NCBI GenBank assembly: GCA_026709025.1
Contig: JAPOTT010000005.1
Span: 1-64,000, forward strand
Reading direction: 5' to 3'
Source: a bacterium
GTDB lineage: Bacteria > Actinomycetota > Acidimicrobiia > Acidimicrobiales > Bin134
DNA: 64,000 bases
The notes beneath the pieces were generated by a model. The model was given only the letters and a program-made list of their open reading frames with translations. It had not been told where the DNA came from and did not search any database. The position numbers were made by a program, and so were the translations under genes. Below are positions 1 through 9,223 of this stretch, in pieces. The number at the start of each line of letters is the position of its first letter. Positions within the stretch are counted from its first letter, which is position 1.

Positions 1-440
1 GCAGAAGGCGCAGGCACAGCAGTCAACGAAAACACCGCATTAGCACCCTCAGTAACACTGCCACCCCCAACAACACTCACAACCGGAACCACCGGCGGCG
101 GATCATCATCATCAGCCACACTCACAACCGCCGACGACGCTGTGCCATCCAAATCATAAGCAGCACCATCCACCAACGTGACCGTCACCGACCCATCAAC
201 CTCATCCGCACTATCCCCAACCGTCGCTAGTGTGAGCGTGCCCGAACCATTAGTACCAACAGTCACCGTCCGAGTGCCTGCCGTTACTCCGTAATCACCC
301 GTCACAGTAACCGTCACATCCACACTCAACGCAACAGAAGGCGCAGGCACAGCAGTCAACGAAAACACCACACTACCACCCTCAACCACACCCGCACCCC
401 CAACAACACCCACAACCGGAACCGGGGGATCATCGTTATC
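1..440. repeat. Near-identical 333-bp Calx-beta repeat units
   Basis: Bases 2-110 and 335-430 are almost the same sequence, offset by exactly 333 bp (111 codons). They encode successive beta-sandwich repeats of the secreted protease. A third, more diverged unit lies near 668-760. The array continues beyond the left edge. High DNA identity between neighbouring units indicates recent duplication or homogenisation. Confidence 0.75.
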
Positions 441-3400
441 TGCAACGTTTACGGTTGCTGCAGAAGCCAAAGAACTCACAACATACCCGGTTCCGCTCAC
501 CAACGTGGCCGTTACCGAACCATTCGGCTCATCCACCGTGTCATTCGTAGTAGTAGCCGACAACGTGGCTCTACCAGCGGCTGTACCCGAAGACGGAATC
601 GTTAACCTAAAAGACGCCGGTAAAACACCGAAATCACCCAACACCGTCATATTCACATCCACGCTCAAAGGAGCCGAAGGTATTGGGCTCGCAGTCACAA
701 CAAACCGAACGTTATCGCCTTCAGTGATATCAGGATCGGCCGTAATGCTAACCACAGGCGTTGCTGTTGTCCCACCAGAATCTGCTACATCAACCTTCGC
801 CGATGGCTTGGAGTACACGCTATAAGCAGTACCGTCAACCACCGTCACCGTTACCGAACCGTCCCTACCGTCAATACCATCGTGACCGGTAGCCACAGTG
901 AGAGTGGCTGTGCCTTTAGCTGGAATCGTCACCGTCCGCGTGCCGGTAGTAGCCGAGAAACTGCCCTCAGCAGCAACCGTCACCTCAACATCAAGGTCTG
1001 ACACCGGGCCAGGCAACGCCCGCAGCGTAAAAGAAACATTGTCGCCTTCGGTGATAGCGCCGTCGGCGGTCACGATCACCACAGGCTCCGTGGATCGTGC
1101 CGCATCTAGCCTTTCGAGTTCAGCAGCGACAGTTCTCCAGTCTGCAGCTGCACCTCCAGTAGCAAAGCTCTTGGCCTCAGCCGCAGTCATCGGGCCGCCT
1201 GTGACACCAGATGGATTCTCACCGAAAGCTAGGAGCACGCGGTTCCATCGATTGACAAGCGCAGAGAAAAACTGGATGAAAGGTTGACTTAAGCGTCTTT
1301 TTACGATACCGACCACACTCGACTTGGCAGACAAGTCAGTATCATCAAGATCTTTTACAGAAACCGTTGCAGCATCTTGTCCGCTCCCAGGTGAGGGGTA
1401 ATAAGTACCGTCGCCGGGCGGCTGAACCGTGGCTTTAATCGCCCCAGCAGGCTGGCCAAACACATGACGAGTGGTAGGCACCGAGAGCTTAGCAGTACCA
1501 GTGGAGTCGATGGCTACGGTGCGGTCGGCCGTATCAACCCCGAAGTAACCGGTCTCGGCAACGGAGACCTTCACAGACAGCGATGAGGTGGGTACAGGGA
1601 CCGCCTTGAGCGTGAACGAAGCCGTGCCGCCCTCGTTGATATTGCCATCGGAGGCGATGCTCACACGATGCAGATCATCATCCACCCACACTTGAGCAGA
1701 GTGGTTACCGCGAATATCGTACAAAGAGGAACTCAATATCTGGCCGGCTACCAAGCGCCGCGGGTCGTCAATTTGATCCAGCACCGTAAGGACAGAAACA
1801 GTCGCCGTGCCCGCAGATGAGAACCGCAAACCGAACGTAGCTGCTCCATTTGTGAGTTGTCTGGGGTCCATGTACACGGCAGGCTGTTGAGGCTCACTGA
1901 CCTGGAAAAAGACCGCAAAGTCGCCAATAGGATCGTCATGAACAGTAACTTCAAAGACAACATCTTCACCTTCATTCACACTGCCGTTGACAGCCCGTAC
2001 GCTGACCTCGGGCTTGTCGTTGTCAAGAATTCGTATCATCTTGGAAACAGAGTCGGACGTGTACGGGTTCGGCATCGAGCCGACACTGGCGAAGACCACT
2101 TCAGTGGGTTCGACGATGTCGTCGTCGGTCAATGACACCGTGCCCGATGCCGAAGATTGACCAGCGGGGATGGTGATGGATGTAAGAGCCGTGTAGTCAG
2201 CCCCAACCTGACCGGGCGGGGTGGCATTAAGCGGTTTCAGCACTACAGGCACCACCAGATCAGAAGTGAGCGCTGTACCTCTATGGGTTACCTTAATCTG
2301 AAAGTTGTTGCCTTCTGCCACCCGCAACGGCACTGACAGCGTGACAACATTGGTCTTAGAGGGGTTGTGCCCCCACACCGTGACCCCCCAAGAATTGAGC
2401 GTTGCGGGAACCCCGGTGACATTCTTAACCTTCAGTTTCCATGTGCCGCTAGCAGACTCGCCGAGATGCCGGACGGAACCAAACCTAAAGCTTCCGTTGA
2501 GCGGGCAATTACATTTTCTACCCAGGGCCAAGCTGCTGTTCACCAGAAGCGACTCACGACCGCTGGGCGATACCAAGGTGAGCTGTAGCGCGCGGAAGTG
2601 AGAGGTGTTCATGTTGATGTTCACATCCACGTGCTCCACGAAGCTAATATCTGACGTGAGGTTTAGTGAGAACTCTTTGGCAGTTCCGGTTGAGGTGACA
2701 TCCCACGACCCACTTGATGAGGCCGAACCAGAGAACATCGGCGGCAGCGCCGTCCAGCTCTGAGCAGCGGTCACCGCAGCCGACGCATCAACTAGCCCGA
2801 ACCCGTACTTGCGGCTGTAGGAATACGAGTCGGTTGTCGAGCCGTACTTCAGCGCACCTGCCTGCCAACTCGAATCGCTGCTAGCGTTCTTCTGTGCGGT
2901 ATTCGCAAGAATCACCTTTACGTCACGCCATGTCAACGCACTGTTAACACTACGCATAAGTGCCGCCACACCAGACACCACCGGTGCCGAATAGCTGGTG
3001 CCCCTGAGGTTGGAGTGGTACTGGTTCGTGCCGATCGGTGCCAGCATCCCGTGACGCCCTGAATCCCCCGACGGGCCGCATATCCACACGTTCGACCCTT
3101 CCTCGGAATACGCCGTATCCGTACCAGCAGAATTAACTGCACAAGCAATAATCAGACCCCGATGATTGCCGCTTTCGTCAAGTGATGCTTCGTCGCCGAT
3201 ACCGTCGTTCTTGCCATTGCCAGCAGCCTTCACATGAACAGTGCCCTTGCCACCAAACCCTGACTCCAAGCTCTCCTCAAGTGCAGCCACAACAATGGGC
3301 GACCAGCGACTGAGGCGACCGGTATCAATCCGCCCATAACTGTGATTCGCCACTGCGACCGTGTCTTTGTTGTGTAAGAACGCACGAGATGCGGTGTAGA

Positions 3401-4634
3401 TGCTTTGGTAGTCGATGTAGTTGACGTTCTGTAGCGAGGCTCGTGGTGCTACGCCGCGACCGCCGAGGGTGTTGTCGCGAGCACCGATGATTCCCGCCAC
3501 GACTGTGCCGTGATACGGGGAGTTCTTGCCGTTCTCACCGGTGTGTCCTCCCCAGTAGGTGCTAGCAGCCTTATTAGCATTGCCGGCTAAATCTTCGTGG
3601 CCTGCCTCCCATGTCGCGTCGACCACTGAGACGGTCACGCCCGCGCCCTTGGTGGTGTCCCAGACTTTGCCGATGTTGATGTCGGTGGTTGGCTTGTTGC
3701 CGCCAACGCTCACCGCCTTGCTTGCATCGAGATGCCACAAACATGCAGACAGAGCGTCACTAAGCGGGGGATCATTTGACTTGCACAGAGTTTTCGTAGC
3801 CGCGTCCAACGGGTTATACGCCGTCGCTTGCGGTACCGACTCCGTGTCTGGTACCGACTCCGTGTCGCCTGTGGTATCAGGAGTAAACATGTTGAGGGTA
3901 ACCGACTCAACTCCAGGTGCATCTGCCAGCAACTTAACCAACTGCAGCGACTCTGCATCTGAAGAAGTGGCTATGTTGAACCCGTTAGGTAGCCCCTCTA
4001 TAGGCAACACGCGCCCTGTGTCCACACCGTTATCTAACAGCACTGCCCGCGCATCGGCGGCAGCGATATCAGTAGAGAACAGCACCAGCACACCGCCAAC
4101 CGACAGGAAAAGCTGACCAGTATCAGACACGAACCAGTTGTCGGCCTGCTCTTGAGCTCGCTGCACTGTGGAAGTCTCGTTGGAGGAACTATCACGAGGC
4201 GGGGCGTAGCCAACCGCAGCCGCTGAAGCAAAGCCGGACAGCGTCGAAGAACCAACAGCAGCGTCACCGCCGAACGCTGCTGCGCCCTGCGAGCCCAGCA
4301 AGGCCAACGAAGTCTGCCCTGATGCGTCTTCCCACTCAAACAGACCGTCATCGCTCAGCAACTCGCCAATGCTCGCTGGCGGGGGTGGTTGAGCACCTAG
4401 TTCATGGCCATCGATTTCCTCGGGAGCTAGATCCAACAGCCCCTGCCCCTCGGGCAGCAGTTCTTGTTCTTGGGGTAGAGTGCCTTCGGTATCGGGCAAC
4501 AACCCCTCTAAATCACCCAGCGGCTGAGCCGAAACCGCAGGCAACGCAGCAACCACCGCCGTGGCCACCACAGCCAACACCGTCAACAGACCCAAAACCC
4601 GCCAACGATTCCAGAGATCGCGCCAATGATTCAA
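1..4634 (-). CDS. Secreted kexin-like S8 subtilase with Calx-beta repeats (3' end outside window)
   Basis: One frame stays open from 4634 to the left edge (over 1540 codons). I chose a TTG start at 4634 because GAAAGGG lies 6 nt upstream and an in-frame TAG sits at 4661. A hydrophobic signal peptide ends near AVSA. A propeptide-like region follows, then a subtilase domain: Asp in VVDATWE (about residue 335), His in YHGTVVAG (about 373), Asn in AAGNG, Ser in GTSYSAPVV (about 546). Next is a proprotein-convertase P-domain (about 610-770, with GTWKLKVKN). From about 770 onward come several EG-x-x-x-F beta-sandwich repeats of Calx-beta type. The likely role is an extracellular processing or degradative protease; the repeats suggest adhesion or calcium binding. 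The family assignment is firm, the substrate unknown. The C-terminus and any anchor are outside the window. Confidence 0.9.
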   Translation of the reverse strand, partial: MNHWRDLWNRWRVLGLLTVLAVVATAVVAALPAVSAQPLGDLEGLLPDTEGTLPQEQELLPEGQGLLDLAPEEIDGHELGAQPPPPASIGELLSDDGLFEWEDASGQTSLALLGSQGAAAFGGDAAVGSSTLSGFASAAAVGYAPPRDSSSNETSTVQRAQEQADNWFVSDTGQLFLSVGGVLVLFSTDIAAADARAVLLDNGVDTGRVLPIEGLPNGFNIATSSDAESLQLVKLLADAPGVESVTLNMFTPDTTGDTESVPDTESVPQATAYNPLDAATKTLCKSNDPPLSDALSACLWHLDASKAVSVGGNKPTTDINIGKVWDTTKGAGVTVSVVDATWEAGHEDLAGNANKAASTYWGGHTGENGKNSPYHGTVVAGIIGARDNTLGGRGVAPRASLQNVNYIDYQSIYTASRAFLHNKDTVAVANHSYGRIDTGRLSRWSPIVVAALEESLESGFGGKGTVHVKAAGNGKNDGIGDEASLDESGNHRGLIIACAVNSAGTDTAYSEEGSNVWICGPSGDSGRHGMLAPIGTNQYHSNLRGTSYSAPVVSGVAALMRSVNSALTWRDVKVILANTAQKNASSDSSWQAGALKYGSTTDSYSYSRKYGFGLVDASAAVTAAQSWTALPPMFSGSASSSGSWDVTSTGTAKEFSLNLTSDISFVEHVDVNINMNTSHFRALQLTLVSPSGRESLLVNSSLALGRKCNCPLNGSFRFGSVRHLGESASGTWKLKVKNVTGVPATLNSWGVTVWGHNPSKTNVVTLSVPLRVAEGNNFQIKVTHRGTALTSDLVVPVVLKPLNATPPGQVGADYTALTSITIPAGQSSASGTVSLTDDDIVEPTEVVFASVGSMPNPYTSDSVSKMIRILDNDKPEVSVRAVNGSVNEGEDVVFEVTVHDDPIGDFAVFFQVSEPQQPAVYMDPRQLTNGAATFGLRFSSAGTATVSVLTVLDQIDDPRRLVAGQILSSSLYDIRGNHSAQVWVDDDLHRVSIASDGNINEGGTASFTLKAVPVPTSSLSVKVSVAETGYFGVDTADRTVAIDSTGTAKLSVPTTRHVFGQPAGAIKATVQPPGDGTYYPSPGSGQDAATVSVKDLDDTDLSAKSSVVGIVKRRLSQPFIQFFSALVNRWNRVLLAFGENPSGVTGGPMTAAEAKSFATGGAAADWRTVAAELERLDAARSTEPVVIVTADGAITEGDNVSFTLRALPGPVSDLDVEVTVAAEGSFSATTGTRTVTIPAKGTATLTVATGHDGIDGRDGSVTVTVVDGTAYSVYSKPSAKVDVADSGGTTATPVVSITADPDITEGDNVRFVVTASPIPSAPLSVDVNMTVLGDFGVLPASFRLTIPSSGTAAGRATLSATTTNDTVDEPNGSVTATLVSGTGYVVSSLASAATVNVADNDDPPVPVVGVVGGAGVVEGGSVVFSLTAVPAPSVALSVDVTVTVTGDYGVTAGTRTVTVGTNGSGTLTLATVGDSADEVDGSVTVTLVDGAAYDLDGTASSAVVSVADDDDPPPVVPVVSVVGGGSVTEGANAVFSLTAVPAPS

Positions 4635-4729
4635 TTCTAACCCTTTCAATTCATAGCGCTAGCCCGAGTAAATCAATCCAGATTTTATACTGCGGCGCGG
4701 ATTAAAAACAACCCTCTTCGAACATAATT

Positions 4730-4751
4730 GAGCAACTCAAAGAGCAACTCA
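4730..4751. repeat. Direct repeat GAGCAACTCA x2 across the ATPase stop codon
   Basis: GAGCAACTCA occurs at 4730-4739 and 4742-4751. The second copy contains the TGA stop (read on the minus strand) of the upstream ATPase gene. The 12-nt offset keeps frame, so the first copy provides a second in-frame TGA four codons downstream. Confidence 0.8.
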
Positions 4752-6434
4752 CTGTTCAGCTTCGGGCAGTGAGCGATACTCCAGCAACGAAGACTGACCA
4801 TGCATAGCAACCACCCTCACGTCACGCTCGTTGCCATAGGCATCAACCAAGTTGAGCATCTCATGGCCCACAGCGAAGTTAACTGGCTGTTGAGCACCAC
4901 CATTTATGGCCACATTGGTGGCATACAAATACGTTCGGTTGCTGTTATCTAGGATCGGGTTGAGCCGACCCTTAATATCTGGCAAATAACCAGTTTGATC
5001 TTCAAAGATCACCGAACCACCATCTCCAAGCGGTGTCATCTCAACATTCAGAGCGCCATCGGATGGAAGCCAGCCTGTAGAGATATGCCCCTCCCAACCT
5101 TGCCCGGCAACAAACACCATCATCGACAGGTTGTCTGTATAAAGATCGAAACGCGCAATACCTTTTGCGTCGGTTGTTGCGCTGCGACATGTACCGTTTG
5201 GAAACAATGCCAAAACATCAATACCAACAACGGGGGTGCCTCCGCTACTCACCACCACAACCGTCTCGGTATCAAATCGCTCCAACGCTGTAGCAAACTC
5301 CACAAGCGGCACGATGTCCACATCTGTTCTAGATTCAAAACGATCTCCGCTATACACAAGCGTCTTTGCAGTCACTTCTGGGAGTATTTCAGCAACCTTG
5401 CGGAGTGAGCGAAGCATGTCGCTTTTAACCGTTGCACCCGATTTGATCTCAATTGCGTTAATACCCCACCCGGTCTCATAGAGCAAGTCAGATTCGAGCC
5501 CACGTGAGTCTCGAAAAAACGACAGACGCGGCTCGTCACCACGATTCCAACGATGTTTCAATGCTTCACTAACCACGATGTTCTCAAAAAGTGCGCCACG
5601 CAAAGGATGTGTGGCCACCTGCTCAACCCGTTCTATACCAAGCAAGTAACTCGCTAGCCCCACGTCGTAGAAATAGATCTTCGGAGTCCGCACTAGCCGC
5701 TTGCGAATGTTGGCGAAGTGCGGCTGAAGCAGGAAGGCGATGTAGCTGCGCTCAAGCACCGTGAGCCACTGACGCACCGTTGTGTGTGAGATACCCGCGT
5801 CGTCGCCAAGCGAGGACAGATTTATGAGCTGGCCGATCCGCCCGGCACACAAAGTAGCGAAGTTCCTAAACGCAGTGAGATCACCAACGCCTCCAAGCCG
5901 TAGCACATCACGTTCAACATAAGTTTCGAAATAGTCGGCAAGCGTTGAGCGCGGGTGAAGTTGCTGGTCTACCACCCGTGGGTAAAAACCTCCAAAAATT
6001 AACTCGTTAACCGATACCTGCGGATTCGCCATCTTGCGCTCTGCTAATGAGAAAGGCATGAGCCGCAATAAGGCAGTGCGACCTGCAAGCGATTCGCTAA
6101 CCGTCGCTGTCAGCCGAAGATTTGCACTACCGGTTAGGACATACAGACCGTTGCTACCTAATTCGTCTGCTCGTTCTTTCAAATACGAAACCAAAGACGG
6201 AACGTGTTGTATCTCATCTATAACTGCTGGTGTGCCTAACTCCGCCAACAGGCCCCGCGGATCGGATTCGGCCTTTACACGGACATCAACTGCGTCAAGC
6301 GAGATGTAGGCTAAGTGATCAAACACCGTACGACAGAGTGTGGTCTTACCAGCCTGCCGTGGACCAGTTACCGTTACAAACGGGAACTGCTTAAACAACC
6401 TAAGAAGATAAGGGGCTATTTCCCGTTGGATCAT
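4749..6434 (-). CDS. AAA (AAA_14/DUF4143-type) ATPase with extra C-terminal beta-sandwich domain
   Basis: From the ATG at 6434 the protein is 561 aa; the frame also opens at a TTG at 6482, but family members usually begin close to the M-I-x-R sequence seen here. The P-loop is GPRQAGKTT and Walker B is AVIDEIQHVP. SGSANLRLT follows, and a DUF4143-like wHTH/nuclease-like region spans about 170-370 (ESDLLYE, IEIKSG). The last 170 residues are not part of the usual family: GTPVVGIDVLALFPNG resembles a carboxypeptidase-regulatory/Ig-like fold, and a second beta module contains GRLNPILDNSNRTYLY. Such ATPases are poorly characterised. The gene stands alone between a secreted protease and the vitamin operon. 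The ATPase call is solid, the function unknown. Confidence 0.82.
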   Translation of the reverse strand: MIQREIAPYLLRLFKQFPFVTVTGPRQAGKTTLCRTVFDHLAYISLDAVDVRVKAESDPRGLLAELGTPAVIDEIQHVPSLVSYLKERADELGSNGLYVLTGSANLRLTATVSESLAGRTALLRLMPFSLAERKMANPQVSVNELIFGGFYPRVVDQQLHPRSTLADYFETYVERDVLRLGGVGDLTAFRNFATLCAGRIGQLINLSSLGDDAGISHTTVRQWLTVLERSYIAFLLQPHFANIRKRLVRTPKIYFYDVGLASYLLGIERVEQVATHPLRGALFENIVVSEALKHRWNRGDEPRLSFFRDSRGLESDLLYETGWGINAIEIKSGATVKSDMLRSLRKVAEILPEVTAKTLVYSGDRFESRTDVDIVPLVEFATALERFDTETVVVVSSGGTPVVGIDVLALFPNGTCRSATTDAKGIARFDLYTDNLSMMVFVAGQGWEGHISTGWLPSDGALNVEMTPLGDGGSVIFEDQTGYLPDIKGRLNPILDNSNRTYLYATNVAINGGAQQPVNFAVGHEMLNLVDAYGNERDVRVVAMHGQSSLLEYRSLPEAEQ

Positions 6435-6567
6435 TGAGATAGGGTACCTCTGTGTTGCACAATCTGCAACTTCAATTTTCAAATTGCGCGGTTTCGCATC
6501 GGTTCTTAATACAGGTGATGTGAGGCTCCCCTACCCAAGCCCCATACCCCCTCTCTCAGCAACCAGC

Positions 6568-7437
6568 TCAAACCACATCTAACGCGATGTCCAGCGCCGG
6601 GGCTGAGTTGGTGATGCGACCCACTGAGATAAAGTCCACACCGGTAGCGGCGTATTGCGCCACTGTGCCCAAAGTGATACCGCCGCTAACCTCGACAAGG
6701 CAGCCACGACCCGCAGCCCGATCCACACAAGCCCGCACCTCTTCAGGTGCCATGTTATCTAGCAGCAGAGCATCTACGCCCGCGGCCAACGCCTCATCGG
6801 CTTGTTGAATATGGTCGCACTCCACCTGAACTACTCGGTCGGGCCAGCGTTGGCGTGCAGCTAAAACTGCTTCAGCAATACCGATGCCAGCTAGGTGATT
6901 GTCTTTGAACATAATCCAATGCCACAAACCCATCCGATGGTTATCGCCCCCACCAGCGCGTACCGCAGCCTTCTCTAAGGCTCGCAAACCGGGGGTGGTT
7001 TTGCGGGTATCGCGTACTCGTACCCCGCCGCCGCCAGCCGCTGCTTTAACGTAACGAGCCACTTCGGTGGCGATGCCCGACAAGTGGCTCAAAAAGTTCA
7101 ACGCGGTACGCTCGGCTGTAAACACCGAGGCATAAGGGCCTGAAACTGCGGCCAGCTGTTGACCAGAACTCACCAGATCCCCGTCTGCGGTCTCCCACTG
7201 TACCTTCACCGCAGGATCCACCTGATGAAACACCTCCACAGCACAAGCTCGTCCAGCTAGACGGCCATCGGCCCGAGCCACTATGGCCGCGGTCACATCG
7301 GTGGGTGGTAACAGCGCTGAGGTGATGTCGCCGTCTGTGCCGAGGTCTTCAGCCAACGCCCTCTCTACAGCAGCCTGCACCGCAAGAGCCGGTGGGTCGT
7401 AACCAGTCACAGTTCCTACTCTGTAATGCTCTTGCAA
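6568..7437 (-). CDS. nadC: Nicotinate-nucleotide pyrophosphorylase (carboxylating)
   Basis: This is quinolinate phosphoribosyltransferase, which converts quinolinate and PRPP to nicotinate mononucleotide in de novo NAD synthesis. Family landmarks are ALAEDLGTDGDITS near the N-terminus, ERTALNFLSHLSGIAT, the RDTRKTTPGLR substrate loop, HRMGLWHWIMFKDNHL and the C-terminal EVSGGI / DFISVGRIT. It is the last gene of the folate/pantothenate operon, 9 bp after panC. The frame opens at a TTG at 7437; a GTG at 7410 with AGGA just upstream is an equally possible start. nadA and nadB are not in the window. Confidence 0.93.
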   Translation of the reverse strand: MQEHYRVGTVTGYDPPALAVQAAVERALAEDLGTDGDITSALLPPTDVTAAIVARADGRLAGRACAVEVFHQVDPAVKVQWETADGDLVSSGQQLAAVSGPYASVFTAERTALNFLSHLSGIATEVARYVKAAAGGGGVRVRDTRKTTPGLRALEKAAVRAGGGDNHRMGLWHWIMFKDNHLAGIGIAEAVLAARQRWPDRVVQVECDHIQQADEALAAGVDALLLDNMAPEEVRACVDRAAGRGCLVEVSGGITLGTVAQYAATGVDFISVGRITNSAPALDIALDVV

Positions 7438-7446
7438 CTAGGCATG

Positions 7447-8319
7447 TCAAAGCCAGCCACAATCAACCCCAATGTTGTCGATCAGTCGAGCTCTTCCCAA
7501 GCGGGCAGCCACCAACAGACGCAGCTCGCCAGCTAGCACTTCGGGACGCTCCAACGTGGCAGCATCAACCACCGCAGCATAATCAACCGACACCCCAGCC
7601 TCAGCGGCTAATACCTCTGCCATAGCCGCCTCCACCTCACTGGGATCACGACTGCCGCCCTTCACAGCCTCGTGTCCGGCTTGCAGCGACCGCCACAGCA
7701 CGGTGGCTGCCGGTCGTTGCTCTGTGGTTAAATAGATGTTGCGACTAGACATGGCCAGCCCGTCTGGTTCCCGTAGGGTGGGGCAGCCCACTACCTCCAT
7801 AGGCAACGAAAGGTCGGCAGCCATTGTGCGAATAATGGCCAGTTGCTGATAGTCCTTTTCCCCAAAATAGGCCCGAGCTGGCCCGACCATAGCAAACAGC
7901 TTGGCCACTACGGTGGTAACCCCGTCAAAGTGGGTAGGCCGGAACCGGCCCTCCAAAACGGCGTTAAGCCCCCTAACCACAACAGCCGTGACAGGTGTTT
8001 GGGGATATACCTCTTCAGTGGGGGGAGCGAAAACCAAACCAGCCCCCGCTTCAGCACAGATACGGCAGTCTCGCTCTAAATCTCGCGGGTAGGCACCGTA
8101 GTCTTCGCCCTCGACAAACTGGAGCGGGTTCACGAACACGCTTACCACGGTAAGGTCGTTCTGGGCCACCGAACAGGCCACCAACGACTTATGACCCTCA
8201 TGGAGATACCCCATGGTGGGCACCAAACCCACCCTTTTGCCCTGAGACCGCGCAGTATCTGCGGCAACCCGCAAATCAGACACCCTGCTAACCACAGGGA
8301 TTGTGGTGCTTGCGATCAC
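7447..8319 (-). CDS. panC: Pantothenate synthetase
   Basis: Condenses pantoate with beta-alanine using ATP. The protein has PTMGYLHEGHKSLV near the start, including the HxGH nucleotidyl-transferase signature, plus FVNPLQF, YFGEKDYQQL and MSSRNIYL. The frame is open upstream to 8418, but the start is best placed at the GTG at 8319. There it overlaps the folK stop as GTGA, has AAGGGG 4 nt upstream, and gives the usual 290-aa length. It is translationally coupled to folK. panB and panD are not in the window. Confidence 0.93.
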   Translation of the reverse strand: MIASTTIPVVSRVSDLRVAADTARSQGKRVGLVPTMGYLHEGHKSLVACSVAQNDLTVVSVFVNPLQFVEGEDYGAYPRDLERDCRICAEAGAGLVFAPPTEEVYPQTPVTAVVVRGLNAVLEGRFRPTHFDGVTTVVAKLFAMVGPARAYFGEKDYQQLAIIRTMAADLSLPMEVVGCPTLREPDGLAMSSRNIYLTTEQRPAATVLWRSLQAGHEAVKGGSRDPSEVEAAMAEVLAAEAGVSVDYAAVVDAATLERPEVLAGELRLLVAARLGRARLIDNIGVDCGWL

Positions 8320-8861
8320 GAAACCCCTTGATCGCGCTGATCTGGGTGATCGTGGCGGGCCGCCACCTCCTCCCAGCTGCCTAAGCGGACACAGTCGCCG
8401 TTGTGGGGATCGGTCCATCCTTCAACCAGATCTGGAGCTAACTCTCCCAGTGGCAGCATCACAAATGCTCGCTCCAACATGCGGGGATGGGGTACCACCA
8501 GATCGGCTTCGTCTGCTTTTTCGCCGTCCACCCAAAGCACATCCACATCTAACGTGCGCGGTCCCCAACGCACCTCCCGTATGCGCTCTGCTGCTGCTTC
8601 TAGTTGTTGACACAGCTCAAGAAGTTGGCGGGCAGATTGCTTGGTATGCAACCCCACCACGATGTTTAGGAACTGGCCTTGCGCTGGACCACCAACGGGA
8701 TCGGTTTCGTACACCCCAGAAACGCCAACACAATCTGCTATATCCATCACTGCTTGTGTGAGATAGCCCATACGATTGCCTAAGTTTGAGCCAAGCCCCA
8801 AAAAAGCCCTCTTGGTTGGCTGTGTTGGCTGCGTTAGCTTGGTTGGCTGTGTTGGCTTCAT
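8316..8861 (-). CDS. folK: 2-amino-4-hydroxy-6-hydroxymethyldihydropteridine pyrophosphokinase (HPPK)
   Basis: Transfers pyrophosphate to the pterin in folate synthesis. Signatures are AFLGLGSNLGNR, YETDPVGGPAQGQFLN and the RWGPRTLDVDVLW substrate-binding stretch. The ATG at 8861 overlaps the folB TGA as ATGA, so I use it rather than the upstream in-frame Met at 8882. An N-terminal extension of about 17 residues made of T-Q-P-T-K repeats precedes the domain. It comes from a 20-bp perfect DNA repeat and is not expected in the family; it is probably a harmless expansion. Confidence 0.93.
   Translation of the reverse strand: MKPTQPTKLTQPTQPTKRAFLGLGSNLGNRMGYLTQAVMDIADCVGVSGVYETDPVGGPAQGQFLNIVVGLHTKQSARQLLELCQQLEAAAERIREVRWGPRTLDVDVLWVDGEKADEADLVVPHPRMLERAFVMLPLGELAPDLVEGWTDPHNGDCVRLGSWEEVAARHDHPDQRDQGVS
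8811..8857. repeat. 20-bp in-frame direct repeat in folK N-terminus
   Basis: A perfect 20-bp sequence at 8811-8830 recurs at 8838-8857. The period is 27 bp (9 codons). It encodes the T-Q-P-T-K-rich tail before the HPPK domain. Confidence 0.85.
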
Positions 8862-9220
8862 TGGCGAGAACGAGTGATACAAACAGCACTGGTTGCAAGC
8901 GGTTGAGGTACTGGAGGTCGTAGCTTGCGAACCTCCACCGTCACGCTCATCACGCGCTCATCACAAGCCATGCACACCTGGGTTATCTTATGAGCCATGG
9001 CCTCTAGCAAAGTAAAGCGTTGAGATTGAACAGCCTCACAAACCTCAGCGCACACTGCACCGTAATCTACGGTGTCGCTTAGCTCATCTGATGCGCCCGC
9101 CACAGCTAAATCGGCAGATATGTCTACATCTAGCTCAAAGGGCTGGGGCCGTTGTTGTTCTTCAGGTAGCGCCCCACACAGGGCCATAATCCGAATCCCC
9201 CTAAGCCGCAACAGATCCAC
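8858..9220 (-). CDS. folB: Dihydroneopterin aldolase
   Basis: A 120-aa protein of the FolB family, which cleaves dihydroneopterin to the hydroxymethyl pterin used by FolK. Family features are the N-terminal LRLRGIRIMALCGALPEEQQRPQPFELD, with the conserved G-x-x-x-x-E-x region, then SDTVDYGAVC, FTLLEAMAHKI and VRKLRPPVP. It lies 3 bp after the phosphatase-like gene, and its TGA overlaps the folK ATG. The length is normal. Confidence 0.92.
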   Translation of the reverse strand: MDLLRLRGIRIMALCGALPEEQQRPQPFELDVDISADLAVAGASDELSDTVDYGAVCAEVCEAVQSQRFTLLEAMAHKITQVCMACDERVMSVTVEVRKLRPPVPQPLATSAVCITRSRQ

Positions 9221-9223
9221 CGA

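Noticed and set aside
6435..6482. TTG start for the AAA ATPase at 6482
   Set aside because: The extra 16 residues are not typical for the family; the ATG at 6434 begins at the usual conserved position.
8320..8418. N-terminal extension of PanC
   Set aside because: The in-frame region upstream of GTG 8319 overlaps folK and encodes an Arg/Gly/Pro-rich stretch unlike PanC.
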